A stretch of 64,000 nucleotides of DNA, taken from NCBI RefSeq assembly GCF_004664715.2, contig NC_051065.1, positions 148,735,596 to 148,799,595 of the forward strand, written 5' to 3'. The position numbers and the translations under genes were made by a program. The stretch is from Peromyscus leucopus (lineage: Eukaryota > Chordata > Mammalia > Rodentia > Cricetidae). The notes beneath the pieces were generated by a model. It was not told where the DNA came from, searched no databases, and saw nothing but the letters and a program-made list of their open reading frames with translations. Positions within the stretch are counted from its first letter, which is position 1; each line of letters starts with the position of its first letter. Below are positions 1 to 14,200 of the stretch, one piece after another.

Positions 1-138
1 AGCTTTCTTCTAATTGACAAATCTACTGTTTGAGACCCAGACAGAAATACCCAGCCTAGAACCCAACATGTCAGAAGGAGAGACATGGTCAAGAGATGAA
101 TGACTCTTTGTAGTTCTCAACATGGAGGTAGAACTCAC

Positions 139-366
139 CAGGTAATAGAAGATAAGCTCTCCCATCACTCTTAAGAGCGGCCCCTGCAGAATAAAATGTG
201 CCTGAACCATGTGATTCTGATTGCAGAGCAAGACACCAGCCTCTGTCTCCAGGTGGACGTAGCTCCTGCTGAAGGAGTATACACTGTGAGCCACATGATG
301 TATCTCTGCGTGCTCTTCTGCTGTACAAGGATGATGGATGCATGAATTTTCCTCCTTGTGGTAGAC
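139..366 (-). CDS. Mug-like exon 12: end of MG4, start of MG5
   Basis: 228 nt, residues 420-495, phase 0 on both ends. It starts [19 protein letters not shown], continues with [16 protein letters not shown] and ends GELIFYYL before donor GTGAGT. The VYHKEE...CTAE wording is what points to murinoglobulin rather than A2m. Positions 1-138 are the beginning of the next intron; exon 13 is not in the window. Confidence 0.93.
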
Positions 367-1356
367 CTGGAGAAACAACAAATTTTGTCATTAATCATTT
401 TAAAAATTAGATGTATAAAATTATTTATATAACATTCATATGCTTCAATAAGTTTGAATCCAGTTACTGGAAAATTGGGGGATTTGGAATAAGTTTTATT
501 GTTTTGTTTTTCATATTTCTATTTTGATGTTGAAATTTGCACATTTGTGAGGATGAATATAGGACATCTACTATTTAAAGCAAATTTTTTTAATGAATAG
601 CCTTCTTTGAAAGGCTTGATCTCCAATAATCCTCAGGAGCATGGAGGAAATTCCAAAAAGTTCATCAACACCAAAGTAAAGTAGATGTATGAATATCATT
701 CAAAACAACTAAAAATACCTGTGGTGATATTTTATTTGCATGTTAATGAATAAAGTTTGCCTGGAGATCAGAGGAAATAGACAGCCATTTTAAGTAAACA
801 CAAAAGTCAGGCAGTGGTAGCACATGCCATTAATCCTATTACTTATCAGGCAGGGTCTCTGTGTGTTCAAGGACACACTAGGAACAGAGCCAAGCATGGT
901 GACACATGCCTTTAATCCCAGTACCAACCATAGAGAGCTGGAGGGCTGTACAGATAGGCAGTGACAAGGAAGTAAGGACGAGGGTAGGCAGGAGGTGGCT
1001 CACATTTGGAAGCTGCAGCATGGTTAGGAAACAATATCTGGTGCCTAATCTTATTTCCCTGACCTCTCAGGCTTTCACCCCATATTGGCTCCATGTTTTT
1101 TATTTAATAAGACCGCTTAGAAATTTGTCTACAAATACCTACTATAACCCAATTCCAATGAACAGAAAGGGAAAATACACTGAAGTTAAACACTTAGGTT
1201 AAAAAACAGAGAGAGTAGCCTCTTGGCACTTCTAGGTCTGGTGGTCTCACTGAGGACAGTCACAGGTCCACCCCAGGCATCTAGACTTGGGGCAGGAAGA
1301 AATCAACCATGAGCCTGCTGGGCACCACCATTATGGTGAGTGAATACAAGGTGGGG

Positions 1357-1422
<66 letters not shown>

Positions 1423-4130
1423 CAGAGGCAGAATGAGTCATGTGCTAGGGAGAGAGTCAGATCTGAAGAGGGCAGTGAGGAACAGGCTGATGTAGATGGC
1501 CTGCTTGCCACAAAGGGCCTGCTGTTGTTCCAGCTGGGCTGCTGCCAAGGGCCATGAACTTGGTCCATGGTCCTGATGTAGCTTTGTGGGTCTGTATTGA
1601 TGTCCGTGGCTTCTGTTACCACTGAGGATGGCCCAAGCCACCACCTGTGACCATGTCTACAACCAAGGGATGTGCCCCCACAGGAGCCATGCCGATCTAA
1701 GAGGCCTATGCTACCACCCTGGAGTATTGAGACTGCTGCTAGGGGCCATGTCTGGGGCTGTAACACTGCTGTGGCCTGACTCTGAGTTGACATTGTGGCT
1801 CCTGTTGTCCTGAAGGGCCATGCAGAGCCCTACAGTCTGGGCTAAAACCTGAGGTCATGTTGGTCTTTGAAGGTCAAGCTGCTGCCAGGGTCTTACAGAC
1901 CAGGGTGGCCTGTGCTGCCACCCAAGGCCATGGTATCATCAGGACCCAATCTATGGGCATGGGCCATGTCTAGGTCTGTGACCCTACCAGAGCCTGAGTC
2001 TGGGTTGATGTCCATGGCTCCTGTTACCATCAAAGCCTGAGTAGATGCCAGAGGGATTGCCTGCCACCTGGGGACATGTTGTGTTTGGGGTCCATGCTGC
2101 TTCTGGGGAGATGCTGATCTGGGTGAGGTGCAATGTCAGCTAGGGCCATGGTGATATCTGGGCCCAGGCTGCTGCCAGGGATCATGTCTTGGGTCAGTGG
2201 TCCAACCACAGCTGGGGTTGGTATGGATTTATGTGGCCTGTATTGCCACCAAGGGCCACACAGATATCAGAGGTCTGGGCCACCACCTAGGGCCATTTTA
2301 GTGTCCAAGAACTGAGCCTCTGATTGGGCCATACAGATCTGAGTAACCCTTACTGCCACCCTGGGCCATGGTGTTTGTTGTCTGGACCTGGACTGCTGCT
2401 AAGAGTCATGTCTGGACCTGTGGCCCTGCTGCAGCCACAGTCTGAGTTGATGTCCATGGCTCCTGTTATCATTGATAGCAGTGAGGATAGGCTTGCACAC
2501 AATTGGTCCAGCCCCTCCTTGGCTACAGGACTGGGAGAACTGGCCCTGGCCCTGACTGACTGCAGCACTCAGGAGAGTGGGCCTTGTACCTCCCCAGGGC
2601 ATACAGTAGAGCAGTCCCTGCTGGTGAGGGTGTGGGAGATCTGGCCCTGAAGGTGTCAGAGTGGGAGAGCTAGCCTCATGGTCTGTCACGTGATGGCATG
2701 GGGAAGGGAAATATTTCCACCTGCCCCTCATCACTCACCTCTCACCACCCACTGCAGGCAAGAAAAGCTGGTCCTAGGGTCATGAGAGTGGGAGAGCTGG
2801 TCCTGCCCCTCAGCAGCCACAGCATTTGGGTGAGTGGTCCCTGTACCTAGCCCTGGCAGCACAAGGGAGCTGACCCTGTTGGTGGTGGTGCAGGTGAGCT
2901 GGTCTGGAGGGCATAGGAGCAAGAGCACTGACCCTCCCCATATGCCATGTGGTGGCCTGCCTGAGGAAAATGCCCTCCCTATTTGCCCCTTGCCACCCAA
3001 GGCAGGTGAAGAGCTGTCCCCAGGGTCATGAGAGTGGGAACCCGGGCCTGCCCCTCACCAGCTGCAGCTCACAGGAGAGCAGGCCTTGCACTTTGCCTGG
3101 GCAGCACAACAGAGCTGACCCTGTTGGCAGGGGTCAGAGGTGAGCCAGGTCTGTGGATGTGAGCACAGAACTGCCCAACCCCCTCCTGCTGAGAGCTGCT
3201 GGTAGCAATGGCTTTACCTGAGGCCATGGGTGTATACAGCAGGTAAAAACTAGTATTCAACAGGTTGACCCACCACATGCAGTGAACACTTACTTACAAG
3301 TAAAGATGTGTGGACTAAAGGTACATTGTGTGACTCACTGGGACAGACAACAGCTTCTACATTGATATGCTTTTGGTTTTTAGTGATTTTTTTTGTTTTG
3401 ATTTTGTTTTACTTTTAAATTTTGAGGGTTTTTGGGGGGTGGGTATCGCAAGGTCAGAGGGCAGAAGTGAGGGGGTGGAGAGACGGGTGGGATTGGGATG
3501 CATGATGTGAAATCCACTAAGAATCAATTAAAAGTTTTTTTTTAATGCAAAAAGAAATTGAGGTAAATTTCATTATTAAAGTAGCAAAAAGGGAGTCTGG
3601 GGAAAAGAAAAAAGAAGCAAGATCAGAGAGAAAAGAAAGGGAGCCAAAGTCTGAGAAATAAAATCCAGGAACAACACACTAGAAGTCTGAAGTATGTGAC
3701 GTGAATGGAAAGAAGACTACTGGGGCAGAAGTGTAAGAGTTGGGGGGGGGCGTTGGAGAGATAATTGGGGAGGAGGGTCAAGAAAAAAATGTATAAAAAT
3801 GCATAGTGAAACCTGTTACTTTCTATGCTAATTAAAATCAAACAGAAACAACAAACTCAGAGGAGGAGGGGGAAAGGAGAAGTGGGGTGGGCAGGAGGGT
3901 GAGAAGGAAGAAAAGTCTGAAGTAAAACCAGGAAAGAATAAAGGAAATCTAATTCTTGTGACTTAGGAAGAGATGAATCTTTCCTAAGGCCTTATTTCGA
4001 GGATCCACCAGAAACACGAGAAGAGAGGGCAGGGAAGTGACTTGTTCCATCTGAGCCCCAGTCAGGCAGATCAAGGTAGACATCCATCAGAAGAGCAAGG
4101 TAGACATCCATCAGAAGAGCAAGGTAGACA

Positions 4131-4182
<52 letters not shown>

Positions 4183-4741
4183 GAAGAGCAAGGTAGACAT
4201 CCATCAGAAGAGCAAGGTAGACATCCATCAGAAGAGCAAGGTAGACAGGCCATCAGGAGAGCAAGGTAGACAGGCCATCATATCAACTCAGACAGGCCAT
4301 CAGAAGAGCAAGGTAGACAGGCCAACAGATCAACTCAGACAGGCCATCAGAAGAGCAAGGTAGACATCCATCAGAAGAGCAAGGTAGACAGGCCATCATA
4401 TCAACTCAGACAGGCCATCAGGAGAGCAAGGTAGAGAGGCCATCAGATCAAGGTAGACAGGACATCAGAAGAGCTAGGTAGATGGGAAACAGAAGAGCAA
4501 GTTAGACGGGCCATAAGAAGAGCCAGGTAGACAGGCCATCAGAAGAGTGAGTCCCAGCCTGAGCCACCAGCTGAGCTAAGACAATGTCAGAAGCACTGCA
4601 GGGCTGACTTCTGGTCACTGAGTCTATGTATGTGCTCGTGTGGGGTCTGTTAAGTAATGACAGTGTGAGCTACGTGTGATCTCGCCAGCTAAACCTATCT
4701 TCTGACTGGCTGAGTTTCTTCTTACATCAGAGGAACGCTCT

Positions 4742-4799
<58 letters not shown>

Positions 4800-7700
4800 C
4801 TGTGTCTAAAGCAGGAATAGTGTAGCATCAATCATATTCAGTTACACATTAACTGCCTCTTGTTTGAGAAAATGGGCACAGCATATTTGGATAATGAACT
4901 TGAGAATACACAGCACCTGTTCTTGACTGAATAGATAAAAATATACTTTTAATCATTTTTAATTGAAAGTCCTGACTTAAGATATATAGAAGACAAACAA
5001 AATAAAAGAGTCTATGAAAATATTGTATTTAAAAGAATGTATTCATAATGTGTGTACTTACTTCTCTAGCCCTTTGCTCATACATTTATTACTGATCAGA
5101 AACCTTTTATGTTTTGCCCTAAAATAAGAAAATTTGGCATGGGAATATTTTTCATCAAGCTACACATTATTGAGTTCAAGCTGTTAGAAAGCTTCGCCAT
5201 GTGTCTTATGCCCTCATTTCTGACTTACTTTGATAGTGAGGGAAGACCCCTCGATGTTGGTGGTGTTGATGGAGAACTCTGCCAGGCCATGCTGATCAGA
5301 GGTAGTGACATTGGTGTAGTCAAGTTCATGTGCTTTGATGAAGATTTGCTCATTTGGCATGGGAGATCCTTTGATATCCACTAGGCGGACCTAAATTGAA
5401 CAAGGAAGAAAAGTATGGTGTAGGTATGATGATACCATACAGAATAGAAGAGAAAAACTTGTTTCAAAATATTATCAATATCACAAAAGATGCACCAACT
5501 AATTCAGTATGTGTAAGACATTTTACAAATATCTAACACTTTAAGATCTACACCAGTAGGACTGGCTGTGCTGTGAAAGCCAGAGGCTGAAGGTGTCATA
5601 TTCTTAAAATGACTCCATAATAGATGCTTCATACTTAGCTGCTATTCACAAGAAACCATCGAAGAATTCATTGTGTGAACTAAGGGAGGCAGATGCACTG
5701 ACACAGGCAAAATAAAATCTAGTGAGGACACTGAGGCTAACGGAGAGTGGGGCTGGTTATGAATATGTAGCATATCTTGCTGCATTGTTGAAACACAGTG
5801 ACACTTAAGGGTTTAAAATTTTCAAGGACAGTAATTATAAATAAAAATTTTGATCCATATGCTTTAGGCTTGGGGCTTCTTGATAACTTATAACATTGTA
5901 ACTTGATAACATATTATGCCACTATGCTAAAATTTTTGTACTGGAACCACTGATATCAGACAAGTTTAACACTGAGCAGAATGGCCTAGGTTGAGGTATC
6001 ACAATACAGCCCAACTACTTATGAATAAAAAAGTACTTTACTTTCACTACGAATGGAATCCCACGTTTAAAGTGTGAATCTGCTTTCACAAATATGAGTT
6101 TGGTTGTGGTTCTTTCAATTTTAGATGTCCCAGATCCTATGAACTCAAATCCTGAAAAAGAAATTAGCAACAATGGAAGCCCAAGACAGTTAGTGAAGAA
6201 TTGCTTGTTTTCTACATCCTTTTTCTGTATTGTTCAAACCACCACTGACATGAACAGGTGTGAATTATCACAGCTCTTTTTTTATATTCTCAATTTACTC
6301 ACATACCTGTCCCTTCTTCTATAATCCTTGCACTCACAAAGAGACGATGGGCTTCATGTCTTTCCCTTAAAGGAAGCACAGGGATGTTTTCTTCTTGTGT
6401 GATGCAGCCATTGTGGTCTAGCTGTTATGCAGGATAAAAATAAGGTAACATGGTACACTGTTTATATTGACAGTCGACTCAAACCCACACGAGGACTACT
6501 TTGAGAAAAATGAGTGCTTAGCGCTAAACAGTATGACATTCTGGTCCTAATCATGGGACTTGGCTCATACACTGAGCTGCTGTGGGCCATGAGCATGAGC
6601 CAGTCACAAAGTTGTGTTGACGTAGTCATCTATAAAAATAATGATTATCTTCATAACACATTAGGAGAATTAAGTAAATTCACAATTAAATGTAATCAGA
6701 ACACTTACTTGTGTGCCACTAGGACTTAATAATCACTTTGCATTATTTAAAATATCAACCACAGGCTTGGATGTAGCCCAATGGTACATTTCACTAGTAG
6801 ATATCAAACTGTTGGCTTGATACTGAGTACCAGTAAATAGATAAAGTGAAATCTATTTCCAGAGAGTAATGGGCCTTAGGAGCTACCTCTGTGTGGTTCT
6901 GTGAATTGAGAAAAGTCTTCATAAGAAATAACTGACATTATTCTGAAATGTGAAAGAGAAGAGTCACTAGAATCACATTACTTTGTTCTTAATTCAGTTT
7001 TAACTTCACAGCTTACTTTACACTGTGTGCCATTCTCTTTTGTACCCTGATGGCTGGCATCGTAGTGTGCTTTATTTTATTTAAATTGTGTTGCTCTATC
7101 ATCCTTGGTTTTCTGGTGTTATTGCATTTTGTTTCGTTTTGTTTTATTTTATCACTGAAAGCTAGAGGTGAATGAGCTGTTAAGTGAAAACTGCTTCCTA
7201 AGAAGACCCCCAAATAAAACTGGTGAGAGATCTATCACAAGAGATTTGTAGATCACAATGTAGAAACACAGGAAACATGACACTAGGCAGTGTGAGAATT
7301 ACATAAGGGTACGACTCGTCATTATAAACCCCAGAATTCTGAAATTGTGGTGATGCTGGACAAATTATCTAATTGTCTAGTTTTGGAAATGACTAGTGAC
7401 CTCAAAGAGGATTCAAACAAGCAGATGATGGTATCAAGTCAGGATAAGAATGAGAAAGTCAGTAATAGATGACATGGTTAATAAAAGATAAATGGCATGT
7501 GAATTAACCAGAACATCCAAAAAAATCATAGGAAATAAATAAATAAATGATTATCAACAAACAGACTTAAATATAAATGATGTTAACTCTCTTAATAAGA
7601 GACATGGGACAACTAATTAGACTACAAAAATGAAAAGATAGTGTGGTAGTTTGAATGTACTTGGCCCCCATAAGCTCATAGGGAGTGGCACTATTGGGCG

Positions 7701-10700
7701 GTGTGGCTTTGTTGGAGTAAGAGCAGCCTTATTGGAGGAAGTGTGTCACTGTGAAGGCAGACTTTGAATCTTTATATGGTCAAGCCACACCCACTATTGT
7801 TGACCACCTCCTGTTGCCTGCACTAGATGTAGAACTCTCAGCTACCTCTCCAGCACCAGGTCTGCCTGCACACTGCCAGGCCCCACCATGATGATAATGG
7901 ACTGAACCTCTGAACTGTAAGTCACCCAATTAAATGTTTTCCTTTATAGGGGCTGTTGTGGTCATGGTGTCTCTCCACAGCAATAAAAACCCTAACTAAG
8001 GTAGATAGGAAAGGATAGATCAAGAAAATCCAAAGCTGATAAGAAGCAGAAGTATCAATACTTATATCTGATAAAATAGACTTCAGTCCAATGTTAGTTA
8101 CAGGAAATAAAATATCACTACCTATTAGTGAAGTGAATAAACCAAAAAAAGAGTACTGAATAAACATGTTAATGCATCCAATTTCATGATAGAAATAATA
8201 CTAATGAAAGGATACATAGGTTCAGATGAAGTAATAATGGGTGACTTTAGTACTCCACACTCATTAATTGCCCATCTGGACAAAAATATAATAATTTCCA
8301 GAGTGTTATATAAGAATTTCATCTGAATTTAAACATTTCATCTGTAAGGAGGCTCACTAAGACTCAGGACATATACAAGACTTACAAGGCTCAGGAATTA
8401 AACAACTCATAAGTCTCAAGAAGTTCCTAAAACTGATAAGATTATAAGGTGACAAATAGGCTAAAAGAATTCATGTCCACCAAACCAGCCATAGAGAGAA
8501 TAACAGAAACAATACTTTGGACTGAGGAGGAGAATATGCATAATAAGAGGCTACAGAAAGAAAAAAAATAAAGCTATAATTATAGACACATGAGAGGATT
8601 AAACAGAAATAGTAACAAAATAATAAAGTGACAGTAATCAATATACATCTTTCAGAGATAACTTTAAATATTAATGGCCTCAACTCTCCAATCAAAAGAC
8701 ACAGGATAGTTGAATGGGTTACAAAATCAGTCTTTTTGTTGTTCACAAGCAACTCATTTTGTCTTCAAGGATAGGCACGACCTTACAATGAAAGGATGGA
8801 AAAAAAGTGTTCAAAGCAAATGACCAGAAAGCAAGCAGAAATTGATATTCTGATGTCTGACACAATTGATTTAAAACCAAAATTAATCAGAAGAGATAAA
8901 GAGGAACTCTTTATTCTTATCAAGGGGACAATTAACTGAGAAGACACTACAATTCGAAACATATATGAACCAAACTCTAGCACACACACTTTCATAAAAA
9001 CATACTACTGAACTTCAAGACACAGATGAAACCAATTCAGTAATTATAGAATTATAGTTGGTTTCTGAACCCTAATTTCTCCAACAGGGCATGTGGACAG
9101 AATCATCAGAATTAAATGACATCATACATTAAATGAAGCTAACATATATCTTTAGAATACTCCACCTAAACACCAAAGAATATTTATTCTTTGAAGTAAC
9201 AAATGGAAATATCTCTAAAATAGACAAAATATTTGGACACAAAACAAATCTGAACAAACATAATTGTTGAAAGTTGAAATAACCAAGTGTGTCCTATCTG
9301 ACCACAATGCAATAATTCTTAGAATCAACAACAAAAGAATTTCTAGAAATTACACAAAGTCATGGAAATTAAACAGCCCAATACTGAATAATTAATGAAT
9401 CAAAGAACAAATCAAGAAAGGAAAAAAAAATTAAATCCTGAAATTAAGTGAAAATGAAAACACACCACAATAAAACCTCTGGAATGCATTCAAAGCAGTC
9501 CTAAGAGGGACATTTACAAGTCTGAGTATTGATATAAGAAAGAAAAGAAATAACACAAATAAATAACTCAATAATACAAGTCAAGGATTTGGAAAAAGAA
9601 AAATCAAGTCAAACACAATATTAGTAATGGTAAGTAATAATAAAGACTGGTACAGAAATGAGTGGAACAGAAATAAAGAATACAAAGAATCAATGAGTCC
9701 AAGAGATGATTATTTAAGAAGATAATATCAACAGATCTTTGGCACAATTCACCAAAGAAAGAAATAAATTACCCAAATTGAGTGAATCAGAAATTTACAG
9801 GGAAACATTATACAGACATTAGAGTAATTTGTGATATTACAAAGAAATACTTTAAAAACCTGTACTGCATTAATTATTTACAAAACCTAAAACACATGGA
9901 CAAATTTCCATATTCATCCAAAACACTAATGTTAAACCAATAAGAAATGGACAACTTCAACAGTCACATAGGCTCTAGGGGGCAAAGTCACCACCGCCAT
10001 TTGCCTAAACCAATAGAGTTCCTTATTATAATCCAAAGACTTAACCTTACAGATAAGTCTAGATCTCACCCCCTATCAAATAATCATATTTTTCAATATA
10101 TAGAGCCCATTATAGAGATTCACAACTTACCAACATGCAGAAAATAAATGCCTATAATGTGCTGAACCCCACCTGACATATCTCCAAAATAACCTCTGTG
10201 TCAAAGGATCAGGAAAAATCATGGAGCAAGGATCAGAAAGATTGTAAAAGACACCCTTTACAGATGGTTGTGAGCATGTGGTTGCTGGGAATTGAACTCT
10301 GGACCTCTGGAAGAACAGCCAGTGTTCTTAACCTCTGAGCCATCTCTCCAGACATCCACGGCCAGGCCCGGGTGGAGCGCCGGGAGTCTAATTAGCGAGA
10401 AAGAGCAGGGTTTATATGAGCGAGAATTGATGAAACCAAGGTAGGATAAAGCACAGGGACAAATAGCCAAACGAATGGAAACACATGAACTATGAACCAA
10501 AGGCTGAGGGGCTCCCAACTGATCAGGTCCTCTGAATAGGTGAGACTTGATCTGTTTGGGAGGCATCTAGGCAGTGGTACCAGGTCCTGGGCTCGTTGCA
10601 TGAGTTAGCTGTTTGAAACCTGGGACTTATGCAGGGACGCTTGGCTCAATCTGGGAGGAGGGGACTGGACCTGCCTGGACTGAGTCTATCAGTTCGATCT

Positions 10701-11234
10701 CAGTCCTTGGGGGAGGCCTTGCTCTGAAGGAGATAGGAATGGGGGGTTGAGCTGGGGGGAAGTGGAGGGGGCAGGAAGGGGGAGAACAAGGGAATCTGTG
10801 GCTGTTACGTAGAACTGAATAGTATTGTAAAATAAAATAATAATAATAATAATAATAATAATAAGATTGTAAAAGACCAGAATGCCTCTTGCAAAACAGT
10901 GTTATCCAGACACAACAGGGAAAACACATGCATAAAAATCTCAAGAATGTGACTGCCTAAACAAGACTTACATAATGGTAACACCAGTTAACACAACATG
11001 GGGAGGATGGGGTAATTTCATAAAGGCCCACTCCAAGATCAAGAGCAAGAGGTGATCAATGGCTGCTGAGAGAGAAAACCATTCTTCTCCAAGGATTCCG
11101 GGGGTAGGTTATATAACCCACATGGTCATCCATATGTACATGTTCATAGCAGCAATCCTAAATGGACTCAGCAGGTTGATTGTATGCGTGCGCACGCTTG
11201 TTTGCACGGGCATACGCGCGCGTGCACACACACA

Positions 11235-11268
<34 letters not shown>

Positions 11269-14200
11269 TTATTTAAATGTGTAACAATAATAGTTCCAGA
11301 ATAAGAGGTCATGAATTTCAGAGAGAGTTGGGGGAGATCTGGGAGGCCTTGGAGAGGGGGAAAGAGAGGCATAAATGACATAAACACATTTCCTTGAAAT
11401 GTTCAAAAATATTTAAAAATTAAGAAAAATGTATATAAAAACTAAAATATCTAAAACCAATAAAACAAATTCATTCCATGGCAAATGATGTGATTTGAAG
11501 AAACAGTTTGCAAAAGCAATACAAACCTCTTAAAATATATGAAAAAATGAATCTAACATCTATAGACACAGGAAAATGCAACCCTCAAACTACAGAGATC
11601 TTTCTCATCATAGACAGAGTGGCTACTGTAAAGAAAGCAAAATTCAATGCTGGTGATGTTGTGAGGAGAAGACCCTCATTGTGGGAGTCTCTGTAAACAC
11701 CAGGACCATCAGAGTAACAATCTGTGAGGCAAGAAGGAAATCCAGTTTAACATGACTCAGTAGCCCCATTGGCTCAAACTGCTAGAGCCTGATACTGGAC
11801 AGTTTATTTTAGGCATATTTAAACACAGCATAATTTTGGGGAAAAAAACTTTCCTGATGAAATTAACTCAATCCCATGTGCATACAACAAAGCTTCAAAC
11901 ATGTTTACTTTGAAACTCTTCACAAAGTACAAGGGACCCCTTCCATAAAGATGAGTTCTACTGACTGAAAAAAAAAAATGCCCAAGATAAAGGTCTGGGG
12001 AGAATGAGGGAGGCAAACATAAAGTCTGTGGAGTCAAGTGTGACCTGCCCTACAGGTAGCACAGAGGTCACCTAGGCTCTGCTCATTTCTTAAGTATGTC
12101 TGACATCTCCCATAAAGATGGGTTCTATTGACTGAAAAACAGTGCTCAGCTAAGGGTCTGGGGAGAATGAATGAGGTAAACATAAGTGTCTGTGGGAGTC
12201 AGGAGTGGCCTGGCCCTACAGATAGCACAGAGGTCACCTAGGGTGTTGTAAAGTACACATGACATCTTCCATAAGGATGGGTTCTATAGACTGAGAAATA
12301 AGGCTCAAGATAAAGGTCTAGAGAGGAAGAGTCTGGGATGAATGTAGTAGTCTGGGAGATTCAGGTGTGTCCTGGCTCTACAGATAACACAGATCACCAG
12401 AAAGTTAACTATATCCATTCCAGCTTTTTGGGTGGAAAACAGGTAAACACCTCCTCCACTGAAAAGACAACCCTTCATGTTTACCATTCCTGGTTTCCCT
12501 AATGCTTATCTATGAGCAAAAGGACCTTGTGCTCTCTACACCTCATACACTGTGGGTGAACCTACAACCTAGTACAGGCACTGCACAAGAAGCTCCTCAT
12601 AGATTACAAGGTCAAAGTACCATATGATCATCCGTCAGGGATACATAAAAGGAATCTGTGTCAGTACACAACACATGTGTTCACAGGCATGCTGGTCATT
12701 TATGTGACTCAATCAAATGAGTCCATCAGCTCATGAATGGATAATCATAATTGGATCGGAGAATGTAATGGGCATGGAGAATGTCACCTTTCACAAAGAA
12801 TACCAGACTCAGAGACACAGCAGGGCACGGTTTCTGTCATGTGTAAGGGGAAAACAGAAACACTGCCAAGTAGATGTTGTTCCTTTTGGGAAGAGGAAGG
12901 GTGTGGCAGGAGAACGGATGAAGAGAACAGGGCAGGTAGTGGAGGAGATAATCAAGTACATGATACACGTCTATGAACACACTGTAAAGAAGCCTGTGTT
13001 TTGTGCAATTTACTCACAGTCTCTATGTGCCAATTATATTTCAAAGAATATTTAAAAAAATAGTCTACAGGTCACGAAAGTAGTGAGGGATATACAGGAA
13101 TAAAAGGGCACAGGACTGAGGACACAAGAGAGCGGAGGCAGCAATGGGACTAGGGAATATGGTCAAAATATATGATATGAAATGTCATAGACCTATTATT
13201 TTGTACAATGAATATATACTAAAAATATATTTGGTGGCCAAATTTAGCTGTAAAATTGCTGAAATATACCTTTAATAACAGTGGGTCCCAGGACTATCAC
13301 TTTTGTGTGTGTGTGGGTGGGGTGGGGTGGGGTGGTCATGCTGGGGATTGTACACATGCTTGGCTAGTGTTCCAGCACAAAGCTACGCCATGACATCCCA
13401 AGGTCCCAGAACATCCTCTTTTCAGTAACTGGGTGTGCATTTCCTTTCAGCTTTGCTATCTGTATTTCCATGTTAGTTAACCCTCAATATTAAAAATGGA
13501 ACTTTGAGCAGTTTTTACTCACCTGGTAACTGAGTGGTAGTATGCATACACCCTGTCCCTTCCCACTGGAATCCTTATAGTCAGAGCACATATACATCTT
13601 TACCTGTCCTGGTACAGGCTTCCCATAGGTATATCTGTTACAAGACAGATTCAGAGAAACCAAGGGTCATCCTAAAGCAGAGACTCACAGTCATCCCACC
13701 CATAGTCCACACTGTCAATCCGTAACAGTAGATTGGCACTGTGTATTTTCACACTGACAACAAATAGGGCCCATTACTACCAATTGACATGTTCTATCTA
13801 GAAAAATTAACAATTTATCCCTGTTAAGAACCTCCAGGAGACATGATTTTCTCCCTTTTATAGTTCTGAAAAGATTAAGTGACCCAATCAGGATCCTCAG
13901 CTAGTAAATGATGGGGCTGTGATGAATGGAGGCCATGGTGAAATGACTCAGAACCATTCTAATAGACGTCCTCAATCTTTTGCCTTCTTCCTATCAATTT
14001 TTTAAGCATGTTTGTTTTAATGACAAGCAGATGTGAGCCAGGTGTGTCTCTTTGATTCAGGCACATTTGCAAATTCCTTCTAGCATGGTTTGACTTACTG
14101 GGGTTCTAGACTTTAATAGTGATTTCAGTTGCTGTGACACAGTATCCACATTTATCAGGTACAGAAATGCAAACAGAAAAGCGAGATGTTTAAAAGTTAA

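Noticed and set aside
1281..3280. Several overlapping ORFs of 60-170 codons on both strands
   Set aside because: They follow GC-rich degenerate tandem repeats and a (GA)n tract (poly Ser-Leu). No splice context or family resemblance.
3992..4269. Repetitive ORFs (RHPSEEQG units, poly-Lys / poly-Phe)
   Set aside because: Frames through the minisatellite and the A48 run; not a protein gene.
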